Part shown: piece after piece, positions 1-9,327 of the stretch
Position numbering within the stretch: position 1 is the stretch's first letter
How the letters are laid out: each line of letters starts with the position of its first letter
Source: Aliiglaciecola sp. LCG003
Lineage (GTDB): Bacteria > Pseudomonadota > Gammaproteobacteria > Enterobacterales > Alteromonadaceae
DNA: 64,000 bases
Direction: 5' to 3'
Assembly (NCBI RefSeq): GCF_030316135.1
Contig: NZ_CP128185.1
Location: 1,488,001-1,552,000, forward strand
Translations under genes and position numbers: made by a program
The notes under the pieces: model-generated
Seen by the model: only the letters and a program-made list of their open reading frames with translations
Databases searched by the model: none
Told to the model about the DNA's origin: nothing

Positions 1-1
1 T

Positions 2-1678
2 TTACGTGCGAGTGACGTCGACAAATACTTTCAGTTTTTGACCTGGTTGAAGGTATTTGGACAATTTGTCCTGATTCCAACGCTTGAGATCATTCAATTT
101 AACTTTAAATCTATTTGCAATGCGGGCTAACGAGTCTCCGCGTTTAACCGTGTAAGTTAAGCTGCGCATTACCGCATCTTGGCTTTGTTGTTCAGCTACT
201 TGATTGACCCAGATCACCAATTCTTTACCTGGTCGCAAAGGATCAGTAGGGGCCATGCCATTCCATTTAGCTAGGCTGCGCAAGTTAACCTTATATTTGC
301 GGCTCAAATCCCAAAATGTGTCTCCGGACTTTACGGTATGGGAGAGTTGATGGCTAGCATGTTGTTTGGCTTGGGTTGCGACAAGGCGCTGATCTTGTGA
401 CATTGAATAGGATTCTAATGATTTTAGCGCCACAGGCACTAATATATGCTCGCCCACTCTTATCATATTGTCGTTCATATCGTTGACCGCTTGTATGACG
501 TCAACTGTGGTGTAATATTGCTTAGCTAATTTGAGTAAACTGTCGCCGGGTTGAACTTTATGTCTTACCCAATTAAGCCGTTTTTTATCGTCCAAGTCAT
601 TTAGCGCCAGGGTAAAACTATCTGCTTTTTCAATCGGTAATAATAAGCGATGGGGTCCCTTAGGATCAGTTGCCCAGCGATTGAAGCCAGCGTTTAGGGC
701 ATGCAGTTCTTTCAAGGTGATGCCGGATAAATCGGCGGCTAGCGCGAGATCGATCTGGCTGCCTATTTCGACAACCTTGACTCGCGGACTATTAGGAATA
801 GCTGGCCAATCGAATGCTTGCATGTCAGCTTCTTGCAGGATACTGCTCAGGGCCAGTAGTTTTGGTACATAAGCGCGAGTTTCCTTAGGAAGGTCCAGAG
901 ACCAAAAATCTGTTGGTTTGCCGGCTTTTTTATTGCGTTTAATCGAACGTTTAACCCGTCCTTCACCGCTATTATAGGCTGCTAATGCGTGCAACCAATC
1001 ACCATCGAACATCTTGTGTAAGTAGTTTAGATAGGCAATGGCGCCTTGAGTGGATGCTACTACATCGCGACGACCGTCATACCACCAGGTTTGTTTCATA
1101 CCGAAGCGCTTCCCTGTGCCAGGAATAAACTGCCACATACCCGCTGCACGGCCGTGAGAATAGGCAAAAGGGTCAAAGGCACTTTCAACAATAGGCAATA
1201 GCACTAATTCTAACGGCATCTGATTCTTTTCGATTTCTTCTACAATGTAATGTAAGAATGGTTTCGCTCTGGTCGCTACCCGACCCATGTAGTTTGGGTG
1301 TTGCAAATACCAGTTTTTTTGCGCTTTAACGCGATTATTGTCGGGGATGTCAAAATTCAGTTGTTGCTGGATGCGGACCCACAGGTTCTCACTACTTTGT
1401 GGATCAACGGGTGCTAGCAATTCAACGTAGTTGTCAGGCTCGGCATCTAACTCGACTATTTCAGCCGGATGCGTAACGGGTATTGTCCCTTGCGAGGCAG
1501 ACGTACAGTCGAATAATTCCTCGGCCAACTTATGCTGTTGCTCACAGCTTAGGTTAATTTGTTCGGCAATTTGTTGTTCTTGCTGTTTTTGTGATTCAAT
1601 TTTTTGTTGTGAGTGTAAATCGGTTGCCTGACAGCCCGAGAGCAACATAACCAATCCGACGAGTCCTAGTTTAAACAT
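2..1678 (-). CDS. mltD: Membrane-bound lytic murein transglycosylase D (MltD-like lipoprotein)
   Basis: Cleaves the glycan strands of peptidoglycan at the inner face of the outer membrane. The N-terminus is a lipoprotein signal with the lipobox LSGC at Cys16. An SLT domain follows, with the catalytic Glu in VESAFDPFAYSHG (about residue 165) and the downstream GMWQFIPGTG motif. Three LysM peptidoglycan-binding repeats fill the C-terminal third, each starting with a V-x-x-GD-S/T core. I chose the ATG at 1678, 558 aa, because the lipoprotein signal starts there and an AAGG ribosome site lies just upstream. The frame stays open to 1801, but that extension would run into gloB. The stop codon is at the extreme left edge, so the gene is complete. 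It follows gloB on the same strand with a 40-bp gap, the common gloB-mltD neighbourhood of gammaproteobacteria. Confidence 0.93.
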   Translation of the reverse strand: MFKLGLVGLVMLLSGCQATDLHSQQKIESQKQQEQQIAEQINLSCEQQHKLAEELFDCTSASQGTIPVTHPAEIVELDAEPDNYVELLAPVDPQSSENLWVRIQQQLNFDIPDNNRVKAQKNWYLQHPNYMGRVATRAKPFLHYIVEEIEKNQMPLELVLLPIVESAFDPFAYSHGRAAGMWQFIPGTGKRFGMKQTWWYDGRRDVVASTQGAIAYLNYLHKMFDGDWLHALAAYNSGEGRVKRSIKRNKKAGKPTDFWSLDLPKETRAYVPKLLALSSILQEADMQAFDWPAIPNSPRVKVVEIGSQIDLALAADLSGITLKELHALNAGFNRWATDPKGPHRLLLPIEKADSFTLALNDLDDKKRLNWVRHKVQPGDSLLKLAKQYYTTVDVIQAVNDMNDNMIRVGEHILVPVALKSLESYSMSQDQRLVATQAKQHASHQLSHTVKSGDTFWDLSRKYKVNLRSLAKWNGMAPTDPLRPGKELVIWVNQVAEQQSQDAVMRSLTYTVKRGDSLARIANRFKVKLNDLKRWNQDKLSKYLQPGQKLKVFVDVTRT

Positions 1679-1718
1679 GGTTGCGCCTTGTGGCTTATGG
1701 GTGATGCAGAGCATAAGA

Positions 1719-2492
1719 CTAAAAATTGTCTTTCCAGTGCCTGACTGCGGCAAATACTTCATCTTCGTTGGGCAACGACCTGCCAACATAGTGTTCTGCA
1801 TTGTGTTTTATTTCATCCTGTTGCGCACGTAAAAATGGATTGATAGCGATTTGTTGTTTAATGGTTGTCGGTAACGTTGGCTTCCCTTGGCTGCGACATT
1901 TTTTTGCCCATTGAGCATACTCGACCAATTGTTGGTTGTTAGGCTCAACCTGTAATGCAAATTTTAAATTGGCCATAGTGTACTCGTGGGTACAATAGAC
2001 CACCGTTTGTTCAGGGAGTTGCATTATTTTTTTCAGCGAGTGGAGCATTTGTTGTGGTGTTCCTTCAAATAACCTTCCACAACCGGCAGAAAACATAGTG
2101 TCGCCACAAAACACTAGGCCATTCCCGTAATAAGCAACATGGTCAAGGGTGTGCCCTGGTACCTCAATAACCTGAAAAGTCATGTCCAACCCCGCCAATT
2201 CGACCTCATCACCCTGCTTAACACGTTGAGTTAGGCCACTGATATTACCATAATCTGGACCCAAAACCCCAATGTCAGGATATACCTGAGTAAGTTGCTC
2301 GATTCCACCAGTATGATCCCAATGATGATGGGTAATCAAGATCCCTTTAAGAATTAGTCCGTTGGCGTTGCAAAATGCAATAACTGGCTCAGCGTCGCCA
2401 GGGTCTACTACCCAACAATTGTGGGTGTCATGCAAACACCAAATATAATTATCGGTAAAAGCAGGTATGGGGGATACTTGTTTGTCATTCAT
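1719..2492 (-). CDS. gloB: Hydroxyacylglutathione hydrolase (glyoxalase II)
   Basis: Hydrolyses S-lactoylglutathione to D-lactate and glutathione, the second step of methylglyoxal detoxification in the cytoplasm. The 257-aa length is typical of the family. The metallo-beta-lactamase metal site THHHWDH is at residues 54-60, and further ligands are in VPGHTLDH, FCGDTMFSAGCGRLFEG and YCTHEYT. The C-terminal substrate-binding region, with NPFLR, is present. It is divergent from the yafS-like methyltransferase across about 77 bp and lies directly upstream of the mltD-like gene, as in many enteric and marine gammaproteobacteria. Confidence 0.96.
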   Translation of the reverse strand: MNDKQVSPIPAFTDNYIWCLHDTHNCWVVDPGDAEPVIAFCNANGLILKGILITHHHWDHTGGIEQLTQVYPDIGVLGPDYGNISGLTQRVKQGDEVELAGLDMTFQVIEVPGHTLDHVAYYGNGLVFCGDTMFSAGCGRLFEGTPQQMLHSLKKIMQLPEQTVVYCTHEYTMANLKFALQVEPNNQQLVEYAQWAKKCRSQGKPTLPTTIKQQIAINPFLRAQQDEIKHNAEHYVGRSLPNEDEVFAAVRHWKDNF

Positions 2493-2569
2493 TGAGGTTG
2501 TAGCTTGTGTCGGCTTATGATTCTTGTACTATAAGAACTTGTTTGATGTCGCGCAATTATTTGAACTAA

Positions 2570-3343
2570 ATGAAACCAGCATTACGAAGCAAAAAGCCCA
2601 TTTATCCAATAAATTGGGACGAATTACCCATGGGATTGCATCTGCAATCTCATTTGGAACAGAGCTTAGTGCAAAGTACCGGGCGATTTTTCGGATATCA
2701 TTTAGTTAAAGTTGGCTGCCTGAGCGGCCATATTGTGCTTGCTGATTGCACCATTAAACACATTGTTAATGTGATTAATCAAGAATGCGTGAAAACCCAG
2801 GCTGACACCGCAAACAGCCAAGTGATTGCTGATGCCCATGAATTACCCTTCAGTGAAAACAGCATCGATGCTTTTTTACTCGCCCACGAACTGGATTTTT
2901 CTAGAGACCCCCATCAAATATTACGGGAAGTGGATAGGACATTGATCCCAAATGGACATGTGGTCATTGTCGGGTTCAATCCCTTTAGTTTAGCTGGTGT
3001 ATTTCGCTTTTTACCGCTCAAGGGTAATAAAACTCTGCGCGAAGCTCGCTTTTTTAGCAGTGTACGTATTAAGGATTGGCTTCACCTACTTGGCTTTGAA
3101 GTCATCGAACAGCAACAACTCGCTTTTACCAGCTTGATGTTCAGTAAAAAACATCGTGTCTTTGCCGCTATTGAAAAATTATGTCGTCGCTATTTACCTA
3201 TTTTTTCCAGCATTTATGTAATAGTAGCGCGCAAACGTGTCATACCTTTGTCGCTCATAAAGCCAAAATGGAAGCCCGCCACCAAATTTTCAGCAGTCGG
3301 TGCTAGTATGCGAGGGAGTATTAAAAATAGTACTGGCAATTAA
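2570..3343 (+). CDS. YafS-like class I SAM-dependent methyltransferase
   Basis: A 257-aa protein with a Methyltransf_11-type core. Residues 85-140 read IADAHELPFSENSIDAF followed by a conserved helix and LIPNGHVVIVGFNPFSL, equivalent to motifs II and III of class I methyltransferases. The N-terminal glycine loop is weak (VGCLSGH). The position, divergent from gloB, matches yafS of E. coli, whose substrate is not established. In E. coli the next gene region is rnhA-dnaQ; here a chemoreceptor follows instead, so the neighbourhood is rearranged. The ATG at 2570 fits the domain start. An upstream alternative frame beginning at 2524 is a shadow. Confidence 0.85.
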   Translation: MKPALRSKKPIYPINWDELPMGLHLQSHLEQSLVQSTGRFFGYHLVKVGCLSGHIVLADCTIKHIVNVINQECVKTQADTANSQVIADAHELPFSENSIDAFLLAHELDFSRDPHQILREVDRTLIPNGHVVIVGFNPFSLAGVFRFLPLKGNKTLREARFFSSVRIKDWLHLLGFEVIEQQQLAFTSLMFSKKHRVFAAIEKLCRRYLPIFSSIYVIVARKRVIPLSLIKPKWKPATKFSAVGASMRGSIKNSTGN

Positions 3344-3569
3344 AATCGATATCAGCAACCTACTGCGGAAAATTACTAGGCTAGCAGCAACTTTGCCTAT
3401 TTGGCCGCTAATCTGATTAGTCTTTAGATAACTGCAGAGCATCGGCAGTTACAAAATGTATAAAAAAATTTGCTGTAAAACTAAAAATGGTCGATAACTA
3501 ACTGCTAGGTATTTGATAAATGATTGTAAATCTTATCTACCACATCGAATTTGGGAACTGGGGTCCAAT

Positions 3570-4643
3570 ATGTTTTTTAAGAAAGTAAACGAAGAAGATC
3601 AAAAAAAAATCCGTGACTTAACAAGTGAGAATCAAGCACTGCAGCGTCAAATTGAAGACTTGCATGGGCAACTATCGGTGGCCCATGAAGCTGCGGCTCA
3701 ACAAACAACAGATAGCTCGGAAGCACAAATAGTGGCTGAGGTTATGTTGGATGGACAAAAGTCTTTGAGTTCAGTCAAAAACTCGCTGCAAATAACCGCA
3801 TCTACTTTGGCGGCTGAAAGTACCAAAGCGAAAAATGCCCAAGCGTTATTCACTGGCTCTTCAGAAATACTCGATGAAGCGGTAACAGGCTTAACCCAAA
3901 TTGATGCAATGGCAGCCAAAGGTGTGACTCATGCAGGTGAACTATCGGGTTTAGCCAGCAGCATTAGCAGTTTTGTAGGCGTCATCAATTCAATTGCGGA
4001 ACAGACCAATTTGCTAGCATTGAACGCTGCAATCGAAGCGGCTCGTGCTGGTGAGAGTGGACGGGGATTCGCTGTTGTGGCAGAGGAAGTGCGTAATTTG
4101 GCGTTGCGTTCATCGGAATCAACCCAAGAAATCAATAATCTGGTTGAGAAAATAGAAGAAGGAACACGAAATATTGAATCCAATATTAATGAAGTGTCAT
4201 CTCAATCTAAAGAACTGGTATTAAAAACCAGTGAAGTAAAAGACAAGGTTAGCCAAGTTTTAACTTTGTCGACTTCAATGAGTAATACCATTAGTGACTC
4301 AGCCGCACGCACATCTCTGGCCAACGCTCAAATTGATCATATGGATGTTAAACGTGCTGTTTACAGCGGTATTATTGGCAATGGTGACCGTTCGACTAGT
4401 GCCATTGGTGACGAGTCAAGTTCAGAGCTTAACCGTTGGATAAATACTTTAGGGGCCGAAGGAAACTCTTCTGGAGTTCGCAGTGTTGAACAAGCTAATC
4501 ATAAAGTGTTTGAAGCCGCACGTTTGGCCCTCAGTAGTGCAGGAGAGCATATTGACAGTCGCGTGTTGGAAGCATTGAATAATATGGAAAAAGCCAGCTC
4601 AGACTTAATGCACAAAATTGATAGTTTAGTGACCTCAGTTTAA
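3570..4643 (+). CDS. Soluble methyl-accepting chemotaxis protein with a degenerate CZB-like C-terminus
   Basis: A cytoplasmic chemoreceptor of 357 aa. It has no membrane segment. A short coiled coil (residues 5-45) leads into the MCP signalling hairpin, whose conserved tip reads [20 protein letters not shown], followed by [15 protein letters not shown]; this part contacts CheA and CheW. The last 100 residues resemble a CZB (chemoreceptor zinc-binding) domain: [10 protein letters not shown], then SSSELNRWI, then [10 protein letters not shown]. By my alignment the usual zinc ligands His-Cys-His-His read His-Ser-His-Glu, so zinc binding may be lost or altered. I prefer the ATG at 3570 (MFFKK) with GGGG just upstream; a GTG/ATG further up at 3513 has a poor N-terminus. 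What it senses is unknown. Confidence 0.88.
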   Translation: MFFKKVNEEDQKKIRDLTSENQALQRQIEDLHGQLSVAHEAAAQQTTDSSEAQIVAEVMLDGQKSLSSVKNSLQITASTLAAESTKAKNAQALFTGSSEILDEAVTGLTQIDAMAAKGVTHAGELSGLASSISSFVGVINSIAEQTNLLALNAAIEAARAGESGRGFAVVAEEVRNLALRSSESTQEINNLVEKIEEGTRNIESNINEVSSQSKELVLKTSEVKDKVSQVLTLSTSMSNTISDSAARTSLANAQIDHMDVKRAVYSGIIGNGDRSTSAIGDESSSELNRWINTLGAEGNSSGVRSVEQANHKVFEAARLALSSAGEHIDSRVLEALNNMEKASSDLMHKIDSLVTSV

Positions 4644-4694
4644 GCGTGAATTAGCAATAACCAGATCAATTTTTTTGCTCGGTACTAAAAACAC

Positions 4695-4722
4695 AAAGGC
4701 GTTCATTTGAACGCCTTTTTTT
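4695..4722. terminator. Bidirectional rho-independent terminator between the chemoreceptor and metG
   Basis: An 11-bp perfect stem AAAGGCGTTCA / TGAACGCCTTT with a 2-nt loop is followed by a T run on the plus strand. On the minus strand it is followed by TTTGTGTTTTT. It lies between two convergent genes and can serve both. Confidence 0.9.
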
Positions 4723-4774
4723 ATCCTGCTGATAAATCCCTCACGCAGGGATAATACGGGGTTGTTGGCAGCGG

Positions 4775-6802
4775 TTATTTCACTTTCATACCCGGTTGGG
4801 CACCTTCATGTGGCTCTAATATCCATAAGTCTTCACCACCTGGACCCGCTGCAAGCACCATGCCTTCAGATAAACCAAAGCGCATCTTACGTGGTGCTAA
4901 ATTGGCAACCATCACGGTCAATTTGCCTTCCAAATCTTCAGGCTTATAAGCAGACTTGATCCCAGCAAATACCTGACGTGATTCACCGCCTAAATCCAGT
5001 TGTAAGCGCAATAATTTGTCTGCGCCTTCCACATGCTCAGCTTTAGCGATTTTAGCGATGCGTAAATCGACTTTAGCAAAGTCATCAAAACTAATGGTTT
5101 CACCAATAGGATCTTTGGCAAGTGGGCTGTTTAGATCAACTTTTTTAATCGGCTCTAGGTTTTCTTTGGAATCATCAATCACGGCGTTTACTTTGTCCAT
5201 GTCAACACGCTGAAGCAGTGCTTTAAATTTATTAATTTTGTGGTTAGTTAAGCTAGTGGCCGCGCTTTCCCAGTCCAAACTATCATTTAAAAATGCTTCG
5301 GCCTGTTCTGCTAGCTTTGGCAACACCGGCTTGAGGTAGACCATAAGAATACGGAACATATTAATACCCAAAGAGCATACGTCATGGGTTAGCTGTTCTT
5401 TACCCTCTTCTTTTATGGTCACCCAAGGTGCCTGAGCATCGATATATTGATTGGCTTTATCGGCCAAGCCCATGATTTCACGGATAGCACGGTTATATTG
5501 GCGCTTTTCAAATGCTTCTGCGATATCCGCTGAGGCGAGTTGAAATTGGCTGAACAGTTCAGGCTTAATGATGTTTTCGGATAAGGAACCATCGAAGCGT
5601 TTAGTGATAAAGCCGGCACAACGACTGGCAATATTGACCACTTTCCCGACTAAGTCTGAATTCACTTTTTGCGCAAAATCTTCCAGATTTAAATCAATAT
5701 CGGTCACACCATCACTGAGCTTAGACGCATAGTAATAACGTAAGTACTCTGGGTTCAAATGGTTAAGGTAGGTACGGCCTTTGATAAAAGTACCGGTCGA
5801 CTTAGACATCTTGGCACCATTTACCGTTACGAAGCCGTGCACATTTACTCCAGTGGGTTTACGGTAGCCGGCGCCTTCAAGCATGGCAGGCCAGAATAAA
5901 CAATGGAAATAGGTAATGTCTTTGCCGATAAAGTGATAAAGCTCGGCATCTGAATCAACATTCCAAAAGCTATCAAAATCGATATCATGCTGATTACAAT
6001 AGTTTAAGAAACTGGCCATGTAGCCTACCGGCGCATCTACCCAAACGTAGAAAAACTTGTTGGGCGCACCGGGAATTTCAAAGCCAAAGTAAGGCGCATC
6101 GCGACTGATATCCCATTGTTGCAAGCCTTCTTCAAACCATTCTTTTAGTTTGTTAGAAATCTCTTCTTGCAAGGCCCCACTGACTAACCACTCTTTGAGC
6201 ATACCCTCAAATTTTGGCAGATCGAAAAAGTAATGCTCAGAATCTTTCAAGATGGGCGTAGCACCGGATACAACAGAGCGCGGATTGATCACTTCTGTTG
6301 GGCTATACGTTGAGCTACACACGTCACAACTGTCGCCATTTTGGTTTTCCGCACCGCACGAAGGACAGGTACCTTTGATAAAGCGATCAGGTAGAAACAT
6401 TTGTTTTTCTGGATCAAACAACTGACTAATAGTGCGTTTACTGATGTAACCGGCTTTATCTAGACGATTATATATTTCTTCACACAATTGCTTATTTTCA
6501 TCGGAATGAGTGACATAATAATTGTCATATTCTATATGAAAATCCAGCAAATCTTGATTATGCTCAGCACGGGTCTGCGCCACCATTTCTTCTGGCGTGA
6601 TCCCTAACTCTTGGGCTTTTAACATAACCGGTGTGCCATGTGCATCATCAGCGCAAACACTGTAGCATTGGTGGCCGCGCATTCGTTGAAAACGAGTCCA
6701 AATGTCAGTTTGAATGTGTTCCAACAAGTGTCCTAAATGAATAGATCCATTTGCATAGGGCAGGGCGCTGGTAACGAGAATTTTGCGTTGCTTATTTGGC
6801 AT
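4775..6802 (-). CDS. metG: Methionyl-tRNA synthetase
   Basis: Charges tRNA-Met with methionine. The 675-aa length matches the long MetG1 type (E. coli has 677). The class I signatures are visible: the HIGH-type motif in [11 protein letters not shown] near residue 20 and KMSKS in [11 protein letters not shown] near residue 330. The zinc-binding knuckle [17 protein letters not shown] lies near residues 145-161. The last 110 residues form the C-terminal tRNA-binding/dimerisation domain, with KVDLRIAKI and the ending [12 protein letters not shown]. The gene is divergent from mrp across about 107 bp, the order seen in E. coli. Confidence 0.98.
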   Translation of the reverse strand: MPNKQRKILVTSALPYANGSIHLGHLLEHIQTDIWTRFQRMRGHQCYSVCADDAHGTPVMLKAQELGITPEEMVAQTRAEHNQDLLDFHIEYDNYYVTHSDENKQLCEEIYNRLDKAGYISKRTISQLFDPEKQMFLPDRFIKGTCPSCGAENQNGDSCDVCSSTYSPTEVINPRSVVSGATPILKDSEHYFFDLPKFEGMLKEWLVSGALQEEISNKLKEWFEEGLQQWDISRDAPYFGFEIPGAPNKFFYVWVDAPVGYMASFLNYCNQHDIDFDSFWNVDSDAELYHFIGKDITYFHCLFWPAMLEGAGYRKPTGVNVHGFVTVNGAKMSKSTGTFIKGRTYLNHLNPEYLRYYYASKLSDGVTDIDLNLEDFAQKVNSDLVGKVVNIASRCAGFITKRFDGSLSENIIKPELFSQFQLASADIAEAFEKRQYNRAIREIMGLADKANQYIDAQAPWVTIKEEGKEQLTHDVCSLGINMFRILMVYLKPVLPKLAEQAEAFLNDSLDWESAATSLTNHKINKFKALLQRVDMDKVNAVIDDSKENLEPIKKVDLNSPLAKDPIGETISFDDFAKVDLRIAKIAKAEHVEGADKLLRLQLDLGGESRQVFAGIKSAYKPEDLEGKLTVMVANLAPRKMRFGLSEGMVLAAGPGGEDLWILEPHEGAQPGMKVK

Positions 6803-6909
6803 GTGTGTATGTGTGTCTTGATAAGTTAAAAAAAGGACGCAAATGGTAACGAAAATGCGGCCTTATTGCATTAGCTAAACAACATAAATTAGATGAAAAG
6901 GAGTCAGCT

Positions 6910-7971
6910 TTGTCGATTAAATTGTCAAACGCAGCCGATCGAGGGCAAATTTATACGGCAGCCGCTACCATTTTGGGTATTTCCGAAGCGCAACTGGCAC
7001 AATGCAGTCAGATTTCTGGCGAACACTTGAGCTTCGCGCTGCCGTTTGCCTGTCAACAAGACCAGTCCTTGCTCATTGATACCTTGGTTGAGCTGGGTAT
7101 GTCAGCTTCCAATATCCATTTTTCCATCGCCATTGAGGCCAAACAAACCAAAGTTAAGCGTCTGCCTCGGGTCAAAAATATTATTGCGGTAGCTTCGGGT
7201 AAAGGTGGTGTAGGGAAGTCGGCTACCAGTGTTAACTTGGCCTTTGCGCTGCAGGCGCAAGGTGCAAAAGTCGGTATTTTGGATGCCGATATTTATGGCC
7301 CGTCGGTGCCCATTATGTTGGGCAATCCTGATGCCCATCCGCAAAGCGAAGATAATCGTCACATGCAACCAATTGAATGTCATGGGGTAGTGGCCAATTC
7401 GATTGGGTATCTGGTTGCGCCTGACAGCGCGTCGATTTGGCGAGGGCCGATGGCAAGCAAAGCTTTGCAGCAATTAGTGAACGAAACCTTATGGCCGGAT
7501 TTAGATTACTTGATAATAGATATGCCGCCGGGCACCGGTGACATTCAATTGACCTTAGCCCAACAGGTGCCTGTTACGGCAGCGGTAGTGGTGACCACCC
7601 CGCAAGATATTGCGTTGGCTGATGCCATAAAAGGTATTGCCATGTTTAACAAAGTCAACATTCCTGTGCTGGGTGTAATTGAAAATATGAGTTACTACCA
7701 ATGTCGTCAGTGTGGTCACAAAGATTTTGTGTTTGCCAGTGGTGGTGGGCAAAAGCTGGCTAGCCAATATGCGGTAGAGCTGCTCGGCCAATTACCATTG
7801 GACATCCAAATTCGCCAACATGCAGATGGCGGCGAGCCGCTGATTGTCGCCGAACCAGATAGCGAAATCAGTCAAGCATATCTGCTGGCGGCGAAGAATT
7901 TGTCACGTAAACTGGCCTTTAATAAAGACATTGGCAAAGACAATAGTATTCAGGTTGTTGAAAAACATTGA
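6910..7971 (+). CDS. mrp: Iron-sulfur cluster carrier protein Mrp/ApbC
   Basis: A P-loop NTPase that binds and passes on iron-sulfur clusters in the cytoplasm. 353 aa. A short DUF59-like N-terminal domain (residues 1-75) precedes the NTPase, whose deviant Walker A reads ASGKGGVGKSATS (about residues 97-109). The switch DMPPGTGD and the cluster-ligating CRQCGH are both present. Translation starts at TTG 6910, preceded by AAGGAG at ideal spacing; no ATG fits as well. The next gene is dcd, 100 bp downstream. The metG/mrp divergent pair is conserved in gammaproteobacteria. Confidence 0.95.
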   Translation: MSIKLSNAADRGQIYTAAATILGISEAQLAQCSQISGEHLSFALPFACQQDQSLLIDTLVELGMSASNIHFSIAIEAKQTKVKRLPRVKNIIAVASGKGGVGKSATSVNLAFALQAQGAKVGILDADIYGPSVPIMLGNPDAHPQSEDNRHMQPIECHGVVANSIGYLVAPDSASIWRGPMASKALQQLVNETLWPDLDYLIIDMPPGTGDIQLTLAQQVPVTAAVVVTTPQDIALADAIKGIAMFNKVNIPVLGVIENMSYYQCRQCGHKDFVFASGGGQKLASQYAVELLGQLPLDIQIRQHADGGEPLIVAEPDSEISQAYLLAAKNLSRKLAFNKDIGKDNSIQVVEKH

Positions 7972-8071
7972 ACAACGCCATCGCGACGATCATAATGGCG
8001 GCGCTTGAACACACAATACCGACTCGTCGGTAAAAGCCACCACTTGAACTAACCAAAAAAGAGCAACAACC

Positions 8072-8668
8072 ATGCGGTTATGTGACAAAGACATCTATCA
8101 ATATATAAAAGACGGCAAAATTGTAATTACACCACAGCCGGATTATTCAGAAATCAGTGGTGTAACGGTAGATATCAGATTAGGTAACAAATTTCGTGTA
8201 TTTGAAGACCATGCTGCACCTTTTATTGATTTAAGTGGACCTAAAGCACAAGTCCAAGAAGCGATGAACTCGGTGATGAGTGATGAAATTTTGGTGGCCG
8301 ACGATAAATCGTTTTTTCTGCATCCGGGTGAGCTTGCACTAGCAATGACCTATGAATCAGTGACCTTGCCAGCCAACATCGTCGGCTGGTTAGACGGACG
8401 TTCATCTTTGGCGCGCTTAGGATTGATGGTCCATGTGACCGCACACCGCATCGATCCTGGCTGGTCTGGCAATATAGTCTTAGAGTTTTATAACAGTGGT
8501 AAGTTACCGCTGGCACTTAAACCTAAAATGAAAATAGGTGCGATAAGCTTCGAAGTCTTATCGGATTTCGCCGAAAAGCCATACAACTCAAGAGCAGATG
8601 CCAAATATCGAGGGCAAGACGGCGCCATTGCCAGCCGCATCAGCGCTGATGAGAAAGAATCCAAATAG
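8072..8668 (+). CDS. dcd: dCTP deaminase
   Basis: Converts dCTP to dUTP, feeding dTMP synthesis. 198 aa, close to the 193 aa of E. coli Dcd. The active-site segment [22 protein letters not shown] and the following IVLEFYNSG, with the catalytic Glu, are intact. The N-terminus [15 protein letters not shown] and the C-terminal KYRGQDGA are typical. It lies downstream of mrp on the same strand and ends before a 230-bp gap that leads to the tRNA gene. Confidence 0.97.
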   Translation: MRLCDKDIYQYIKDGKIVITPQPDYSEISGVTVDIRLGNKFRVFEDHAAPFIDLSGPKAQVQEAMNSVMSDEILVADDKSFFLHPGELALAMTYESVTLPANIVGWLDGRSSLARLGLMVHVTAHRIDPGWSGNIVLEFYNSGKLPLALKPKMKIGAISFEVLSDFAEKPYNSRADAKYRGQDGAIASRISADEKESK

Positions 8669-8899
8669 CGGTTAGGGAAGTACCTTATACGAATGGATGG
8701 CTTCCCAATCCACACTGAAGCCAATTGCAATGGTTTAGCTGTCAATATTCAACCAATAAAAATGCTGTGAATTGACCAGACCTCCACCAAGGGCAAAGCA
8801 GCCCAAGCAAAGAACTGCACAAAGAATCAGCATTTAAGCTCAGAAAACACATTTGCCATTGCAAAGCGGCAAAAAATAAGTAAACTGCCCAGCTTCGGT

Positions 8900-8976
8900 C
8901 GGTGTGTAGCGCAGCTTGGTAGCGCACTGTCATGGGGTGTCAGGGGTCGGAGGTTCAAATCCTCTCACACCGACCA
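8900..8976 (+). tRNA. tRNA-Pro (anticodon GGG)
   Basis: 77 nt including an encoded CCA. The acceptor arms CGGTGTG and CACACCG pair fully. The D arm has GCGC/GCGC with AGCTTGGTA between. The anticodon loop ATGGGGT gives GGG, which decodes CCC and CCU proline codons. The T loop TTCAAAT sits in a GAGG/CCTC stem. It resembles E. coli proL. No integrase or attL/attR-like duplication was seen near its 3' end. Confidence 0.97.
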
Positions 8977-9327
8977 ATTAATTCTTCTTCCCCGCTCTGT
9001 TAGGCTCGATTTACTGCTTTGTAATTCAACTACTCTCTACAATTTAAATTCACCTTTGGCTGTGTAAACAGGTTTCCATCTATAAGCTGTAACGGCTACA
9101 TATTTGCTGGGAAATATTTACATAGGCTGATCGTATTTATGAGCTTTTTCCCTATTGTTTACTTTTTCTATACGAAAGTCGTCAGCGACATATTCCCTCC
9201 CGAGTCACTGTTTATCCACTTCTTAGACCCTTGCTTAGAATAAAATTGCTGTGTTTAGTAGTAGGCATTTTTCTTGCTTTAATAGCGCTAAGAGATTTAT
9301 TTTAAGAGGACTACGAGGAAATTATTG
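8977..9327. other. Gap between tRNA-Pro and the MBL-rhodanese gene
   Basis: About 350 bp with no credible coding frame, no clear hairpin terminator and no strong promoter that I can name. The promoter of the downstream gene must lie here, probably in the AT-rich last 120 bp. Nothing else was seen. Confidence 0.5.

Noticed and set aside
1679-1801. Upstream extension of the MltD-like gene to 1801
   Set aside because: It would overlap the gloB end and bury the lipoprotein signal. The ATG at 1678 has a ribosome site and a lipobox.
7976-8006. CGCCAT/ATGGCG hairpin between mrp and dcd as a terminator
   Set aside because: Short stem with a long loop and no T tract.
8900-8976. tRNA-Pro as attachment site of a genomic island
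   Set aside because: No integrase is nearby and no duplication of the tRNA 3' end was seen. The neighbouring genes look like ordinary chromosome.
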